A stretch of DNA of 64,000 nucleotides, taken from Lasiosphaeris hirsuta (lineage: Eukaryota; Ascomycota; Sordariomycetes; Sordariales; Lasiosphaeriaceae). Positions 1 through 12,542 of the stretch are shown piece by piece (the stretch's first letter is position 1; each line of letters opens with the position of its first letter). The stretch is taken from positions 6,014,001-6,078,000 of the forward strand of contig JAUKUA010000003.1 of the NCBI GenBank assembly GCA_030549175.1, given 5' to 3'. Position numbers and translations under genes: made by a program. The notes under the pieces were generated by a model that was not told the origin of the DNA, ran no database searches, and saw only the letters and a program-made list of their open reading frames with translations.

Positions 1-359
1 CGGGAATCCTAGGGACCGCAACGGAACAAGGCTCGAGGGATATTCCCTACAACGAAAACCGGGAGCCCGTACCCGACCTTTTCTCATCAGGCTTTCATGG
101 CCAGACCGGGGCGGGAAGGGGGGGGGGGGGGTGGTTCAGACTCAAAACCATCATCGGGAGGCCCCTGTTCCTTCCAACAGCAACAGCGAATCGCGCCCTA
201 CCGTCTCTTGCCGACGGTCACTTACCTACTTTCCCATCGCCCTGGACCTACGTCCCCTTCCCATCCGCCCCTGCAGCCCGCCGACGGAAGGGAGCTCCCT
301 TCATGTCACGGTCGATCTGTCATCCCCTTCCCACCCGCGTTCCCCCACCCGCCCCGCTT

Positions 360-398
<39 letters not shown>

Positions 399-2021
399 CT
401 TTCTCCCGGAACCGAGACTTTTAACCACGTCAACGGCTAGCCGCAAAGTTCTGTTGCATGTTGGTGACGCTGTGTCTCCCACTCACTGGCTCGAGTCGAC
501 TTTTGGGGCGCGGTGGGACGAGGCGAGCTTATCTCCTAGCCTCCTGTACACAGTAAAAAGTTTTGGCCTCTTTTTTGTTTGGTTCGTGGTTTGTCTGCAT
601 TGTGGTTGAGTCTTTGACAATGGGCACGACGGGGTGGGGCGGGGATGATGGGATTTGCTGTATGGAGCGATACCACGCCATAACGACCTGCATCTTTTTT
701 TTTTCTTTCTTTCTTGTTCTTTTCCCTCAATGCTTCTTCGCGTCGTCTGGGGGTTTTCCGGCTGGGTCTACAGTAATCTAATTTTTAAACCAAAGTTGTA
801 ATTCCCACCGAGTCGTTCAATGGCGGCGGGGGACAGACTGGACCGGTTCAGGCGTTGGTCATGACCATTTTCAAAAGTTCAAGTTTGTACTCTAGCTCTC
901 TGGAGGAATATCATCATTTTGCAAGGACAAGAAAATCGCTCGCTGGGCTGGAAAACGGACGGACGTGATCACCCCCCTTTTTTGTGTTTTTTATTAGACT
1001 GCATTCAAAGGGGAACGGGTCTGACGGCGTGCTGGCAGTGGAGGAGTGTTAGGGGCAAAAGTTGGTGGCTGCCATCAGATCACGGCCGAGCGACGGGTTT
1101 GGATGATTGTGTTTGATGAATTCAGATTATTTCAGATTGGTTATACGGATTTACGCGGCCCCCAGCCCACCACATCGTGATTGATATAACGTTATCTCGT
1201 GATGGTTACTCTAAGATGGTGGTTTGGTACCATTGGAGCTCTTCCCCAACTTGATTATAGCAGTCTTCTTCAAGCTGGATGGCTCAAGTCTCAACAGGCC
1301 GGCGGCAGGTTTGCCAAACGCACAGCTGTCATATACGATGTAGCACATGGTTCCTATCAAAAGTGACAGGACGTTTCTCAAGCAATCTGGAAGCACCCTC
1401 CGCCGTGCCTAGCGCTCCGCAGAGCGACTCGTTACAGCATGCCATTTCCGCGCTGGTTGGTACATACTCTTGGCCCTTGGGACTCTGACCACCGTGCATT
1501 GGGTTCCACCTTCACGTCGTATAGGCGGCATTAGTTTAAGCGTCGGGGCGGTAATACGTCGCCATCAATGTTACTTGGTCTGTAATATGGCCAAACTTTC
1601 AACTGGTTCCACCTCCAAATCATCAAGGCCCTTAAAATCGAACAGCGTTTATCTGTCGAGGTGCCTAGCCCCAAGTGTCCTCTGTGGCTGTGGACCGCGA
1701 CTCTCTGAAATAAGGGGAATTCGGACTAGACTGCTCAGGTGACATTCGCGGCGGCTGGATCGGTTCCTGACAGGTAGCCACGTACATGCAAGCCATGAAA
1801 GAACACAAAATCTCTTGCTTTGTGGGAAGTGGCGCTCCAGCAAAACGAGGGCGGAACATGGCGGAACATGGAACATGGCAGGGCCGGAGGGAGTCTGAGG
1901 CAAAGGGGTGTCCACGTGATTTTGTGGTCACGATGCGGGGCGCCCTCCCTCCCTCTCGACCTCGATTTGACGTCACCCAAAAAAAGCTCAACTTTTGGGC
2001 CGGACGACCTTGAAAGCTGGG
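1..2021. other. Intergenic region upstream of the methyltransferase gene
   Basis: No convincing gene is visible. The stretch holds a G homopolymer near 118-131, a (CT)n microsatellite near 362-394 and T-rich tracts near 695-715. ORFs that cross these tracts translate into low-complexity Pro/Ser/Leu peptides. The last few hundred bases would be the promoter and 5' UTR of the gene starting at 2022. Confidence 0.6.
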
Positions 2022-3209
2022 ATGGATCCGCCGGCACCGAACCCAGCGGCGCGCCAGAGTGCGAGTGCGCAGAGCAGTGCGCAGAGCAGCGCGCAGGTCG
2101 CCCGCTTCTGCCATCAGTACCTGCAATTCGACTCGGGGCTGGATTTCCCAGACGGCGAGCTGCTCCGCAACGCAGCGACCCAGGACATCCTGTACGACTG
2201 GCTGTTTGCCGACCAGGCCGTCATACCGCCGCTCCATCCGCGGTACCGGCTGAGGGTCCTCAAGGAGCTCATAGCCAGGATCGAGGCCGCCATTGTAGAC
2301 TGGGACGAGCATGTGAGTAGCAGTGCTCTCTCTATCATTTTTTTTCTTTTTTTCTTTCTTTCTTCTTCCGTAGTAGTCATCTCATAAGTCAAAACGCCGC
2401 AGGGCATCTCGGACGACCTTATGGCAGCGCTATCGAGCCTGATGTCTATGCCCTTGCCATCCCAGACCGATGCCGCGCAGCAAAAGTGCTATGTCCAGTA
2501 CCACCTCTCCCTCCTCGGGCCAGGAGGAGACCCAGCTCTCCGTCTCACCGACCCGCACATCACCCTCCTGGAGTCGCGCGCCCTCATCTCGGCGGCTGGC
2601 ACCACGGGGCTGCGCACCTGGGAGGCGTCTCTGCACCTGGGCCAGCACCTCTGCGCCAACCCGGGCCTCGTCCGCGGCAGGCGCGTGCTCGAGCTGGGCG
2701 CCGGCACCGGCTACCTGGCCGTGCTGTGCGCCAAGCACCTGGGCGCCGAGCACGTCATCGCCTCGGACGGGTCCGACGACGTGCTCAACCACCTGCCCGA
2801 CACCCTCTTCCTCAACGGGCTTCAGGGCTCCGACCGGGTCTCCGCCATGGAGCTCAGGTGGGGCCACGGGCTACTCGGCACCGAGGAGCCGGCCTGGAAC
2901 GGGGGCAGGGCCGTCGATGTGGTGCTGGGCGCCGACATCACCTACGACGCGAGATCGCACCCGGCGCTGGTGGCTACGCTGGAGGAGCTGGTCGGTCTGT
3001 TTCCGGATGCCGTGGTGATCATCGCGGCAACCGAGCGAGGCAGGACGACGTTTGAGAGTTTTCTGAGGACCTGTGAGAGCAGCGGCTTCCTCGTCAGCAG
3101 ACAAGACTTTCCCGTACTCCCGAGGAAGGAGCAAAACGGGCCATTTTACGATAGCCAGATGCCCATTCACATTTGCAAGCTGAAATATGTGCCAGGGGGA
3201 AAGCGGTAG
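2022..3209 (+). CDS. EFM3: Protein-lysine N-methyltransferase, EFM3/FAM86 type
   Basis: Exons are 2022-2312 and 2403-3209, with a 90-nt phase-0 intron (GTGAGT donor, CGCAG acceptor), giving about 365 residues. The N-terminal third carries a FAM86-like region (CHQYLQFDSGLDFPDGELL). The C-terminal two thirds are a class I SAM-dependent methyltransferase fold: motif I is VLELGAGTGYLA (about residue 190), the acidic end of strand 2 follows (ASDGSDDVL), and the post-motif strand is VVLGADITYD. Known members of this family (yeast Efm3, human FAM86A) trimethylate a lysine on translation elongation factor 2 in the cytosol; assigning the same substrate here is inference from family. The start was chosen because the ATG at 2022 follows a GC-normal leader and opens directly into the conserved domain. 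It is an ordinary housekeeping gene beside ribosomal protein S24. A generic methyltransferase-16 family member is the alternative. Confidence 0.85.
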
Positions 3210-3519
3210 CGCGTACAAGACAGCATCGGCGCTCATTGGCTACAGTGCGGAAAAATGAATTGATACTGCTGCCAAGTCCTCGAATGAATTGTGTGTTGGG
3301 GCACAGACAGCCCCACTTCTGTACTTGGAGAAAACTGGTTGCCTAACAGACTAGGCCCTAACTGAAGATTAGGGCTCACGCCCAATTAAGCGGACACGGG
3401 ACCGGAATTTTTCGAGGTCCACTCAACGCAGAGGCCTGCAAAAATCACCACTGCAAAGAAAAATCCCAACACGCAACCTTCCGGTCACCGACAACATCGA
3501 CAAGACAGATACCGCGAAG

Positions 3520-4313
3520 ATGGCCGATTCGGATTCCCCCGTGACTCTGCGCACGCGCAAGTTCATCCGCAACCCTCTGCTGGGCCGCAAGCAGATGGTC
3601 GTGTGAGTTTTTCCCACCATTCTCCGCGCGCCCCCCCCCCCCCCCCCCGACAAAAGACATGGCTCCGGCGACTACCGGCGCGACGATTCCACCCGGAATC
3701 CTGGCCAGACGCGAGGCCTCGAAATTGCAAAATTGCACTTGGTTGCTCGCTGATGGCTGGGATTCTGGGCGGGGTCAGAGCGGCTGATGGGCGTCGGGGC
3801 GATGAAGTTCGTTGGGGGGGGGCCGTCGGGGACGAGGAATTGATGGTTCGACGAGTTTTTTTGCTGACTGGTTTGCTTTCAGGGACATCCTCCACCCGAA
3901 CCGCGCCAATATCTCCAAGGAAGAGCTCCGCGAGAAGCTCGCCGGCGTCTACAAGGCGAACAAGGAGCAGGTCTCTGTCTTTGGCCTGCGCACACAGTTC
4001 GGTGGCGGCAAGACCACCGGCTTCGCCCTGGTCTACGACTCCCCCGAGGCCATGAAGAAGTTCGAGCCCCAGTACAGACTTATCCGCGTCGGACTCGCCA
4101 CCAAGGCCGAGCGCGCCAGCAGACAACAGCGTACGTGTGCCCGCTTCTCCTGCTGCGACAGCCGCGATCCTCGGCTGGGCGGAGCAAAGCAAGATGACCG
4201 GACAGACACAGCTGACATTTCTTCCCCTCACAGGCAAGCAGCGCAAGAACAGGCAGAAGACCCTCCGCGGAACAGCAAAGGTCAAGGGTGCCAAGGCGAA
4301 GAAGGACAAGTAG
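3520..4313 (+). CDS. RPS24: 40S ribosomal protein S24 (eS24)
   Basis: Exons are 3520-3602, 3883-4130 and 4234-4313, giving 136 residues, the normal size for eS24. The first exon encodes [20 protein letters not shown] and the second contains the signature [20 protein letters not shown]. The third is the basic tail ending in K-rich repeats. Intron 1 (280 nt) has a GTGAGT donor and TTTCAG acceptor and includes an 18-base C homopolymer at 3631-3648. Intron 2 (103 nt) has GTACGT and CACAG. A long intron just after the first coding exon is typical of fungal ribosomal protein genes. The protein sits in the small subunit and contributes to rRNA maturation. The 310-bp gap to the upstream gene is the promoter, with a pyrimidine/CA-rich leader before the ATG. 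Very secure. Confidence 0.97.
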
Positions 4314-4855
4314 ACGGCGGGGCGTACATTTTTGCGGCGTCTTCTACACCTTTGGTTTCGATTTCTTCGAGGGACGGGACAATGGTTGTGGCTCTGTGTA
4401 TTACATCGATTGCAACTTACGCCTGGCAATTCGAGATGACATGATTCTGCAACGGGGGATCCAGCATGGAGGCGTGACGGTCGGGCTCGGGCTTCGAGGA
4501 TTCTTTGCAGCAACATAGCATTCAATACAGGGGTGTTTTCCAGGTTTGTGTGCCGCCCATGCCGAAGCGGTGATGGGTTTGCGAGCACGCCGGCTGCACG
4601 ATAATTCCAGGTCTCATCTCGTCGTCTTTACGTACTCACTGTGCCAGTGCAGAAACAGAATCAATGTGGTATGTTTGTATGGGAGATGCATCAAGCATCG
4701 GGGTATCTAATGATGACAGGTCGCCCACCGGCCCTAGTCTACGAAACGCGCCGCCCGATCCAAACCAAACGCCATCCAGCCCGATCAATTCCCCCAAGAT
4801 ACGCCATAAGACGCCCTTTCTCACTCAGACAAGTTGTACACAAGCAAACCCAACC
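4314..4855. other. Convergent intergenic region
   Basis: 3' flank shared by RPS24 (plus) and the small secreted protein gene (minus). No ORF here resembles a protein family. Confidence 0.5.
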
Positions 4856-5395
4856 TCACCCCGCCAAGAGAACCGCACCAACAGCCCCAGCCACAGCCAC
4901 GGCCGCCGCCGCTAGACTGCTCCCCCTCGCCCTCCCGCCCGAAGACTCAATCTCCACAATCGGGATGTGCCACCCGCAGTGCGAGTACGTCCCCATGGTC
5001 GCGCACGAGTAGTACGTCGTCTGCCGGAACCGGAACACGTTGCCGTCGGCGTCGACGCCCGTCTGGAACCCGTCGTCACCAACATCGTTGCCGGCGGCGG
5101 CGGCAGCGGTGGCGGCCTTGTTGCCGGGGGCTGGGGGCGTAGTGATTTGCGGCGGGGCGGCTTGTGGTGCCGTTTGGACGACGGCGGCGGCGGCGGCGGC
5201 GCGGAGGTCGAGGGTTGCGCTGGGGAGCTGGTTGGTTCGGGATGATGGCGGGAGAGAGGTGGTGGTGGCCCGCGGGGGTGTGGTCGGGCGGGTTCGCCGT
5301 ACTAGCGCCGGGGGGGTTACGCTGTTGGCGGCTGCTGGGGAGAGGAGGGCGGCGGTTTGGAGGAGGAGGAGGGCGACGAGGGTTGGGGGGCGCAT
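4856..5395 (-). CDS. Small secreted or GPI-anchored protein
   Basis: Single exon, 179 residues. It begins with a clear signal peptide (MRPPTLVALLLLQTAALLSP, cleavage likely after AAA-NS). A Pro/Thr/Ala-rich linker fills residues 25-105. A compact conserved-looking core follows with two cysteines (TTYYSCATMGTYSHCGWHIP, about residues 126-145). The protein ends in a Gly/Ser stretch plus an Ala/Val-rich hydrophobic tail (SLAAAAVAVAGAVGAVLLAG), as expected of a GPI attachment signal. I recall the YYSC...HCGWH pattern from unnamed fungal surface proteins, but I know of no assigned function. Very GC-rich codons and (GGC)n-like stretches make the linker unreliable. The ORF is open from a good ATG and convergent with RPS24. 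Hypothetical protein, probably displayed on the wall or membrane. Confidence 0.6.
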   Translation of the reverse strand: MRPPTLVALLLLQTAALLSPAAANSVTPPALVRRTRPTTPPRATTTSLPPSSRTNQLPSATLDLRAAAAAAVVQTAPQAAPPQITTPPAPGNKAATAAAAAGNDVGDDGFQTGVDADGNVFRFRQTTYYSCATMGTYSHCGWHIPIVEIESSGGRARGSSLAAAAVAVAGAVGAVLLAG

Positions 5396-6401
5396 TGTGT
5401 GTCTGGCTGAGCGAGCGGTTGGTACGTGCTATGGGTGGGGCTGGAGGAGCAATGTGCCGTGACGGAGTTTTGTATTAATAGCCAAGTTTGAGATGCACAA
5501 GACACTTCTTGCTATGATGATCAAGGACCAAAATGACACCGCGTGAGGAACGGCAATCCCCCAAGGCTTTATTTATACCCTCCCACACCCACCTCCTTTT
5601 GCTAAGAAAGGCATCCAAAACCACCAGATCGAACCCTCCACACTCCATCCCAAGCCAGCAACCCTCCCAGAGCGCACACCTAAAAAAATTAAAATAAAAT
5701 AAAAACCTCCAGGCCGTGCAGCAAGACTGCCACTGACTGGCAGCGAGCAAACGGCGCTGGTGCGGGAGGACAGCGCAGTCACAGGGGCGAGGACCACCAA
5801 AACCCACTCATCAAAGCCTAAGTAATCATCAGCCCGCGAGAAGGAACCGCTCGCGTTCGTTGCGTCGCTGCGAGACTCAACGGCTGATGGTGTGCAGTCG
5901 ACTGGCTGGGGCTGCAGCGGCGGATGGAGGGGTAGAGGGGCACGCGCGTTTCGAGACGGAGCTGGGCGCTGGCGTGAGGGCGGCCCTGATTGGCTTGATG
6001 TTTGCGCAGTCACTGCGCTGGAAAATTGACACGGTCCACGACATCCAGCAAACTCACTGACTGACAAGTGTTTCGTTTCAACCTACCGCCCAATCGTCGA
6101 CGCCAAGCGCAGGCTCTTCAACACCAAACACGGGGCTTCACGGTCAACGCCTCTCCACGTCAAGTTTGGAGTGCCCCAAGGAAAAACCTGTAAAGGTATG
6201 ACAGCTACTTTTAGCTAACTACACACATAACACTGTCAACGCTCTGAAAGCGGACATGTTCCAAAATCCCCAAGGCAATCGCTTGATGTGTTCCCTTCCA
6301 TCAAAAAGCAACTTGCCATGTGCTCCTAAAATGCACGCCCCCGCTACAAATAAAAGGTATCAATTGTGTAGTAGCCGAATTAGTCATCACCACCAGTTCC
6401 C
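5396..6401. other. Intergenic region
   Basis: Promoter side of the small secreted protein gene (minus strand) and 3' flank of the large acidic gene (minus strand). The ORFs present translate into low-complexity peptide and no family is recognisable. Confidence 0.5.
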
Positions 6402-9400
6402 CTAAAACTTAGCTGACGTCTTTTTTCTTCGCGTCGGACCGGCACTCGCCCATCCGCCTACAGTCTGCCGGTGAGCAGTCATCCTCCTTGGCACGCTATC
6501 GAAGGCTGACGCCGCAGTGGGCATGCTCGCGCCGCCGCGGTGGCGTTGCCACTTTTTCTTAGCCCAGCCCGGACCCGAAGGCAAATCTGGATCCTGATAC
6601 GTATCGTCGATGCTATCTTCGGCGTAATCTTCCACGACTTCGGGGGAGGGACTGCTAGAGACGAGCGAGATGACTTGGGAACCTTTTGGGATCCTGAATG
6701 AGCTGCTGGGCGTTGCCGACTTGTTCCTCGCAATCCGGGGCCGAGGGGGTGGCGGCTCCAGCGGGGTTTGTTCCGTCTTGGGCTTCGACGGCGATGTCCC
6801 TTTCTTCGCCTTCGGCTTCTCGATCGGTTTGTTGGCCAGTTGTTGGGCAAAACTCGACATTTTCCCGCCGTTGCTCTGATCGAGTTTCTCTTTCTTAACA
6901 CGGACTCTGTTAAAATTAAAATCGGACAGGACATCCTCGTTATCGAGATCGGAAGCGGCCTCTAACTTGCGGGCCTTGCGAGCATTGATCACCTTCTCGA
7001 CGGCGATGTCAAGGGAGCTTTCAGGATTCCCCAGCACGGGCAACGCAGCAGCGGCCTCGCTCCGTTTCGGCGAATGGCGTTTTGGCGACGGACGTTTCGA
7101 CCAAGGGGCGATGGGCGATGCTTCTGATTCCGAATCGTCATCGTAACCTTCCTCCATGTAAGCAGCTGGATCGTTCATGTAAAGGTCCGGATCGCTCTCC
7201 AGGTCATCATCCAGCTCCTCGTCGAACCCGCCCTCATCTGACTCTTCTACGCTCAACATCTCTCTGTCGTCATTCTCATGCTTTCCGTCCTTGCTCAACG
7301 GGGCCTCAGACCCTTCGTCGATTTTGTGGGGTCCAGCCTCGACGGAGTCATGCAAGTCTCCTCCCAGCTCGATACTGATATCTGAGCCAGGATGCTTCTC
7401 GCTCTGAGCACTCGGAGCGTCCGAGTGCGGTGGCGCGAGCTTTGGATATTGAACTTGGCCCTCGACAACCGGCTCCAAGTCCGAGAAACCGTTGAATGGT
7501 TCAAGAATAACCGGCTGTGACTCGGCAAACAGAGAGGAGGTTGGTGGGTCCTGAGAAACCGTCTGTACTGTCTTGGTTGCCTGTGGGCTGCTAGGGGGGA
7601 AAGGCGATGGCGGCTTGGATGTGGGAATTTCCGTTTCTTGCGACATCTCCTGTAGCTGACGCGTCGGACTGCTCACATCCAGAGGTCCTCCTTCGGCGAC
7701 AGACAGGTCAATGTCGTTACGAAAACCAGCTTCGTTCATGAGAACACTAATCTCATGCCGCCGGTCTTCAGTCATCGAGATATCCTCCTCAATCAAGGGT
7801 TGGACCGCCCGAGTTTCGGTCTCGCTTTCGATAATCGTGTCAGGGATGACGGTTTCGCCGGTGTGCTGAGCATCGACTTCCATGCGGCCAGACTGGCCCT
7901 CATGTTCTTGGGACTGTGAAGCCTCAACTTCCACCTCACTAGGTTGGCTCTCCTGCGCCTTTGGCTGTGAAACTTCAGCTTCCATTTGGTCCGGCTGGCT
8001 TTGATGTTCCTTTGGCTGTAAAGTCTCATGGTCAATAGTTCGGGACTGATCAGTGGTGGTCGAGTTGCTGCCAACTCGCTCAACCGTACAAGGTGCAGAG
8101 ATTCGGCAAACAGGATTGGGTTGCTCCCCAACCGCCAGTGGGTCTGAGACTTCTTGCTCGGGCTGACGCAGGATTCGGGGCTCGATCATGTCTGATTCGC
8201 ACAAGGTTCGATACCCAATCTCAGCACCGTCTTCAGCGTCATCATCCATCCCAGGCAACTCGAACTTGTCGTAGACACGGTTCCCGTCATCATCGTAGAT
8301 CTTCTCGTTCTGGTCAAGGTTCCAATCGCGCTTTGCGAGTCGAGCCCGGAGAGACTTGTCGTCGTGATCAACACTAACAACGAGGGCTACCATGCTAGAC
8401 ACCTGCGGTTGCCAATTTGTCGCCTTAGAAAGCAGCCACTGCTTCCATGTGATGACCATTCCGGGCCTGGCCTCACCAGGTGCGAGCGTAGGGAGGGTTG
8501 ATAAGTCATTCGGAAGGAAAGGCAGATCCTCCTCTTCAGCGTCTTGACTCGGCTCCGGCGACTCATGGAGCTGCTCTGGCTCGTCGTCGTAGTTGAGCGT
8601 GATGTCTGCGTTGCCAATCTCATCGGCGGCGCTGAGGTATGACTCTCCCTCGAAGCCTTCGTCGTCTGCGTATCCCGCATACCTGCCCCTTTTGGCACTA
8701 GGCTGGTCGTCTTCCTGGTAAAAGTCTTGCTGATTGCGCTGCTTCCGCTTGCCCCCCTTCTTTCTCCAGGAATTCTGCTGTTGGGGATCCCAGCGCTGGA
8801 CGAAGGGGAAAGGCGGCTCGCTGAGCTCGACCCCTTCTTGGCAGCATTCCACACCACGGTAAGTGATCTTCTCACGCCAGGCCACAGGGTCTTCCTCTTC
8901 TGGAACTTGATCCTGAGGGTCATCACCCGCCTGACCATCGCCTGAACTCTCAAGTCGAGCGTTAGGCAACACACGTACGTCTTTTATCAACTTTGCACGG
9001 AGTGCCTCCTCCTCCGCCTTGGTTTTCGGAGCTTTCACTCCGAGCGTGGCGAAAAGAACCCGACGACCAGCGCCGACGTCGAGTCGCGATGTTCGCTGCG
9101 AGGAAGCCGATGTCTGCTTAGGTGTCTCGGCTGTTGGGGCAACAATCTCATTTGGGACAGTAGCAGGCGATGCGGAAGGTTCAGTCACGTTGGAGTTGTC
9201 AAGATTTTTGTCAACATCCATAGAGTCGTTCGAAGCCGGCTCTTCTTGAAGCCCAAGACTCTTGAGCAGTGCTGCCTTCTTTGCGGCGAAGGTGTCGGAT
9301 GCCGTCGAAGCTTCCTGTGGTTGGCTAGCTGGCATTTGAGAATCAATACTGGCGGTCTGAGCATCCTTTTTTGCCTTTTCCGAAGCTCTCCTCCGCGCGT

Positions 9401-11539
9401 TGCGTCGCTGTGTAGCTGTTGTACCTTGACCTGGCAATGACTGTATGCCGGCATCGACAAGGGCCTGGATTTTAGGTTCTGCGGCATCAGAGCCACCTGG
9501 GCTAAGCCGAGCAACGGTGAGGGGCTTGACCCGGGCAGCCTTTGGTCCTGTTTCTGATTTTGACTTGGGTTTTGGGGTCGGTTCATTACCTGACTCTTCA
9601 CTGCTGCTGTCCTCAACATCCGGGGAATCCCGATCCTTATGCGAAGAGCCTGCTTCACCACCAGAGTTTCCGCCGTCCTGATCGCTGTCACTGTCACTTG
9701 AGGAACTGTCGTCGCTAGAGCTGTCACTAGAGCTGTCGTCTGAACTATCGTTGCTGTCACTAGAGCTGTCGTCTGAACTGTCGCTGCTGTCATTGTCTTT
9801 CATGCTGACATCCGAGTCCTCAGCACTGCTCTTGTCGCTAGAAACCTTGGCACCACCTCGAGGTCTCTGAACGCTCTTAGACGAGGCTTCCTCCGGCGGC
9901 CCACTGTCGCTATCACTATCACTGTCATCATCACTGTCACTGTCATTGCCGCTACTGTCACTGTCAGATGCCGGGGGCTCCTCATTATCCGAATCTGGCT
10001 GGAAACCGTCATCCGAAGAATCATCGGCGACCTCATCTCCGTTGGGGGTCGGAGAGGGCTTCTTGTTGGTTACCGGCTCCGACTCAGGGAACCAGGGTGA
10101 TGATTCTCTACTGCTGTCGGAGCTGCTGGCAATGTCATCAGGAAGAGCAGCGGGCGGCCTCACGGTCTTGACAGCCTCTTCCTCGGTGTCCTCATCGAAT
10201 CTGATATGGACAGGAATATTCACAGATTTTCCGGACTTGCGAAGGGCTTCGACCATGTGGGTGGAAGCCGTTCCGGCCAAAATCGAGCCCGAGGGGAAAC
10301 CGTACTCATCGTAATGCTTAACCAATGAGCTGACCGACTTGGCATCACTGCCACTGCTCTCTGCATCGTCTGCCTGGTTGGACTCCTCAGACGGGAGAGA
10401 CCTGTTTGACTCCCCAGACTGAAGAGTCCTGTTTGAATATCCAGACCCAAGAGACCTGCCGTGTCTACACATGGCGCGGATCGACATTTGTGCCTCGTGT
10501 GTCTCGCGCAGCTTCTTGTACGCCCTCATCTCGTCTTTGTTAGAACCAAGAAGCGCTTGTTCGCAGTCAACAACCGATGCGGTGGGGAATGCTGCACGCA
10601 ACGCCGTGATCTTATCAAGAGCCAAAAGATCAAGGGCGGCCTGGGTCATAGCTGCCCCAGAATTCGATTGGTCAGGGCTGTGGGCTTCTTCCTCCGGGCT
10701 CTGCTCTGGGATCTGCTCTTCCTCCGGCTGAAAAGGCTCGTCCTCCAGCTGAGCATTTTCCATTTGGAGATCCCGAAGCTCATCATCTATCTCGGCACCA
10801 TCGATTTCGATATCTTCGTCCGCGTCATCGGCCGCGTCTTCAACAAAGTCGTCGTCCTCCTCTTCATCGTCATCGTCAGCCTCAAAGCCGGGGTCATCGA
10901 GGTTGTCGAATGCGGCAGTAACTCGGACGCTATGGGGATCTTCGTAGTCCTCGTCTTCCTCATCATCTTCACCGTACTGTGTAAGGAGCAGCGGCGGGTC
11001 AGAGTCCGAGTCATGACCGTCTTCTTCGCTATCGTAGGCAATGCGGCGGCGCTTGAGAGGAGGGATGTCGATGGGTGGCCGGTCCCCAGGGGCCCTGAGA
11101 CGGGCTCGACCAAAGGGAACACCATCGATGAGGTGTCTACCACCAAGAGATATTTGGTCGCGGCCGCTGAGGCGACGCTTCTTCCGGTCTTCGGTGACGA
11201 GAGGGCGGATACTAGACAGCTAATGTTAGAAGAGAAAAACGGAAGCCATCAGGAACATGGGGAAAGCTGCACTCACAATATCTCTTCGTCGTCCTTCAGG
11301 ACGACAGACACCGACTGAAAGTGCAGGCAGTCAAAGCCGTGACCCTCGGCGTCGCGCAGCTCGACGACGTAATCCTCTAGGCCCCAGTCGTTGCTTTCGA
11401 GGGGGATGATTTCATTGACCTGCTCGAGAAGATTGGCGATGGTGGGATTGTTCTCGAGGGCGATGGTGAAGATGACTCGCACTTCGGGGAGGCCATGGCG
11501 TCGGACGACCAAACGGAGGCGAAAATTGTTGTCCTTCAT
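6402..11539 (-). CDS. Very large acidic nuclear-type protein with a coilin-like layout
   Basis: Exon 1 is 11277-11539 and exon 2 is 6402-11211. The 65-nt intron has GTGAGT and CTAG signals and phases agree (2+1), giving about 1690 residues. The N-terminus (residues 1-88) looks like a ubiquitin-like fold: basic strands RLRLVVRRHGLPEVRVIF, then an acidic helix and a GFDCLHFQSVSVVL strand. A conserved-looking segment follows (IRPLVTEDRKKRRLSGRDQI and HLIDGVPFGRARL). Residues about 150-700 are disordered acid/serine repeats (SSDDSSSD type). Near residues 850-1060 is a second folded stretch (GVECCQEGVELSEPPFPF; WKQWLLSKATNWQPQVSSMV) that could be the atypical Tudor domain of coilins. The C-terminus is basic and disordered. 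Ub-like head, long disordered middle and Tudor-like segment match coilin, the Cajal body scaffold, but sequence identity is not obvious to me. A fungal DUF-type protein is the alternative. Confidence 0.7.
9675..9985 (-). repeat. Asp/Ser-coding repeat tract
   Basis: The DNA is a degenerate run of GAC/GAT and AGC/AGT/TCT codons inside the large acidic gene, giving tandem SSDDSSSD-like units over about 100 residues. Such tracts expand by slippage and are common in nuclear scaffold proteins; many serines sit in casein-kinase-2-like acidic contexts. Confidence 0.6.
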
Positions 11540-12542
11540 GGTAGCCGTCCGTCAGCTGCGTCACGCAGACGTCTCGGCTCTCGATGTTTGACGCCGTTGT
11601 TTTTCCCGTCGTAGTAGTATGCCGCAAGCTGGCGGGAGAGGAAAATGAAAGAAAACTCGAGTAGCAAGTTAAGGCAAGTGCAATGCAATGTGCAAATGTA
11701 GGGCGCGTTGCTGCTTGGGCAGCCCCAGGCACGAATTGTTCCAAGACGCGTGTGATTTTCTTTTGCTGACGCCTCTCGCGAAGCTAGCATGGAATGCCCA
11801 TGAATTTGATTTGGAGCTGCAGTGCAGTCCGCCAGAAATTTGTTTTCCATCCAATGGATTGCGGGGCTTTCCAAGCGCAATCCGGTTGGCCTGAAAAGCC
11901 CCCTCAACCCCACCTCAGCCCCACCCATACCGGAAAGACCAGCCGAGCGCAGGGGATGAAATTGACGGGAATCCTCAGCCTTGAAGCGTCGATAACGCCT
12001 TTCCATCATCATCATCATCAAGAAAAGGTATCCTAACGTTTGAACGGCATATTTGGGTTTAATTAAGGCCTTTCCAGTATTAATGGCGGAGTTTCTAGCA
12101 TTTCAAAACTTCAACAGACCTTTCCCAGCCCTTGACAAGCTCCAAAGTCCCGCGCTTACAAACAAACCAGGGTTGGATTGTGCAAAACGTCATAAGATTC
12201 CTGACTGTCTCGATGATCGCTGTTGGGCATTTTATGTTTTCATTAAGTCTAACCAAAACTCCCTCCCAATACCGTGCAAAATAGAGTTGAGTGTCAAAAG
12301 CCTACTACATAGATACCCCCTAGTAGAGGCTTGGCCGAATGGCAGTTCTGTGCGAGGCATCGGCCTCGTCTTCTTCTGTCCCAGAGAAAATTTCTTTCCC
12401 AACAAAATAAGCTTTGGACGGTAGTCTGGCAATTCAAAGAAGATTCGAAGAAGAAGCCCGATTTTGACAACAACCCAAACTTCTTTTTGAATCTTCATAC
12501 AATCCTCAGTCACACCCACTTGCCGATGCCCCGCGGCCTAAG
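11540..12542. other. Intergenic region
   Basis: Promoter of the large acidic gene (minus strand) followed by DNA of lower GC content towards the orphan ORF. It includes a short (CAT)n run near 12005-12021. No conserved coding signal is visible. Confidence 0.5.

Noticed and set aside
97..609. ORF of 170 codons across the G and CT tracts
   Set aside because: Translation is low-complexity Gly, Pro and Ser-Leu repeats; no family content or splice support.
1665..2312. Minus-strand ORF of 215 codons
   Set aside because: Antisense to the EFM3-like first exon, whose sense frame has the conserved domain.
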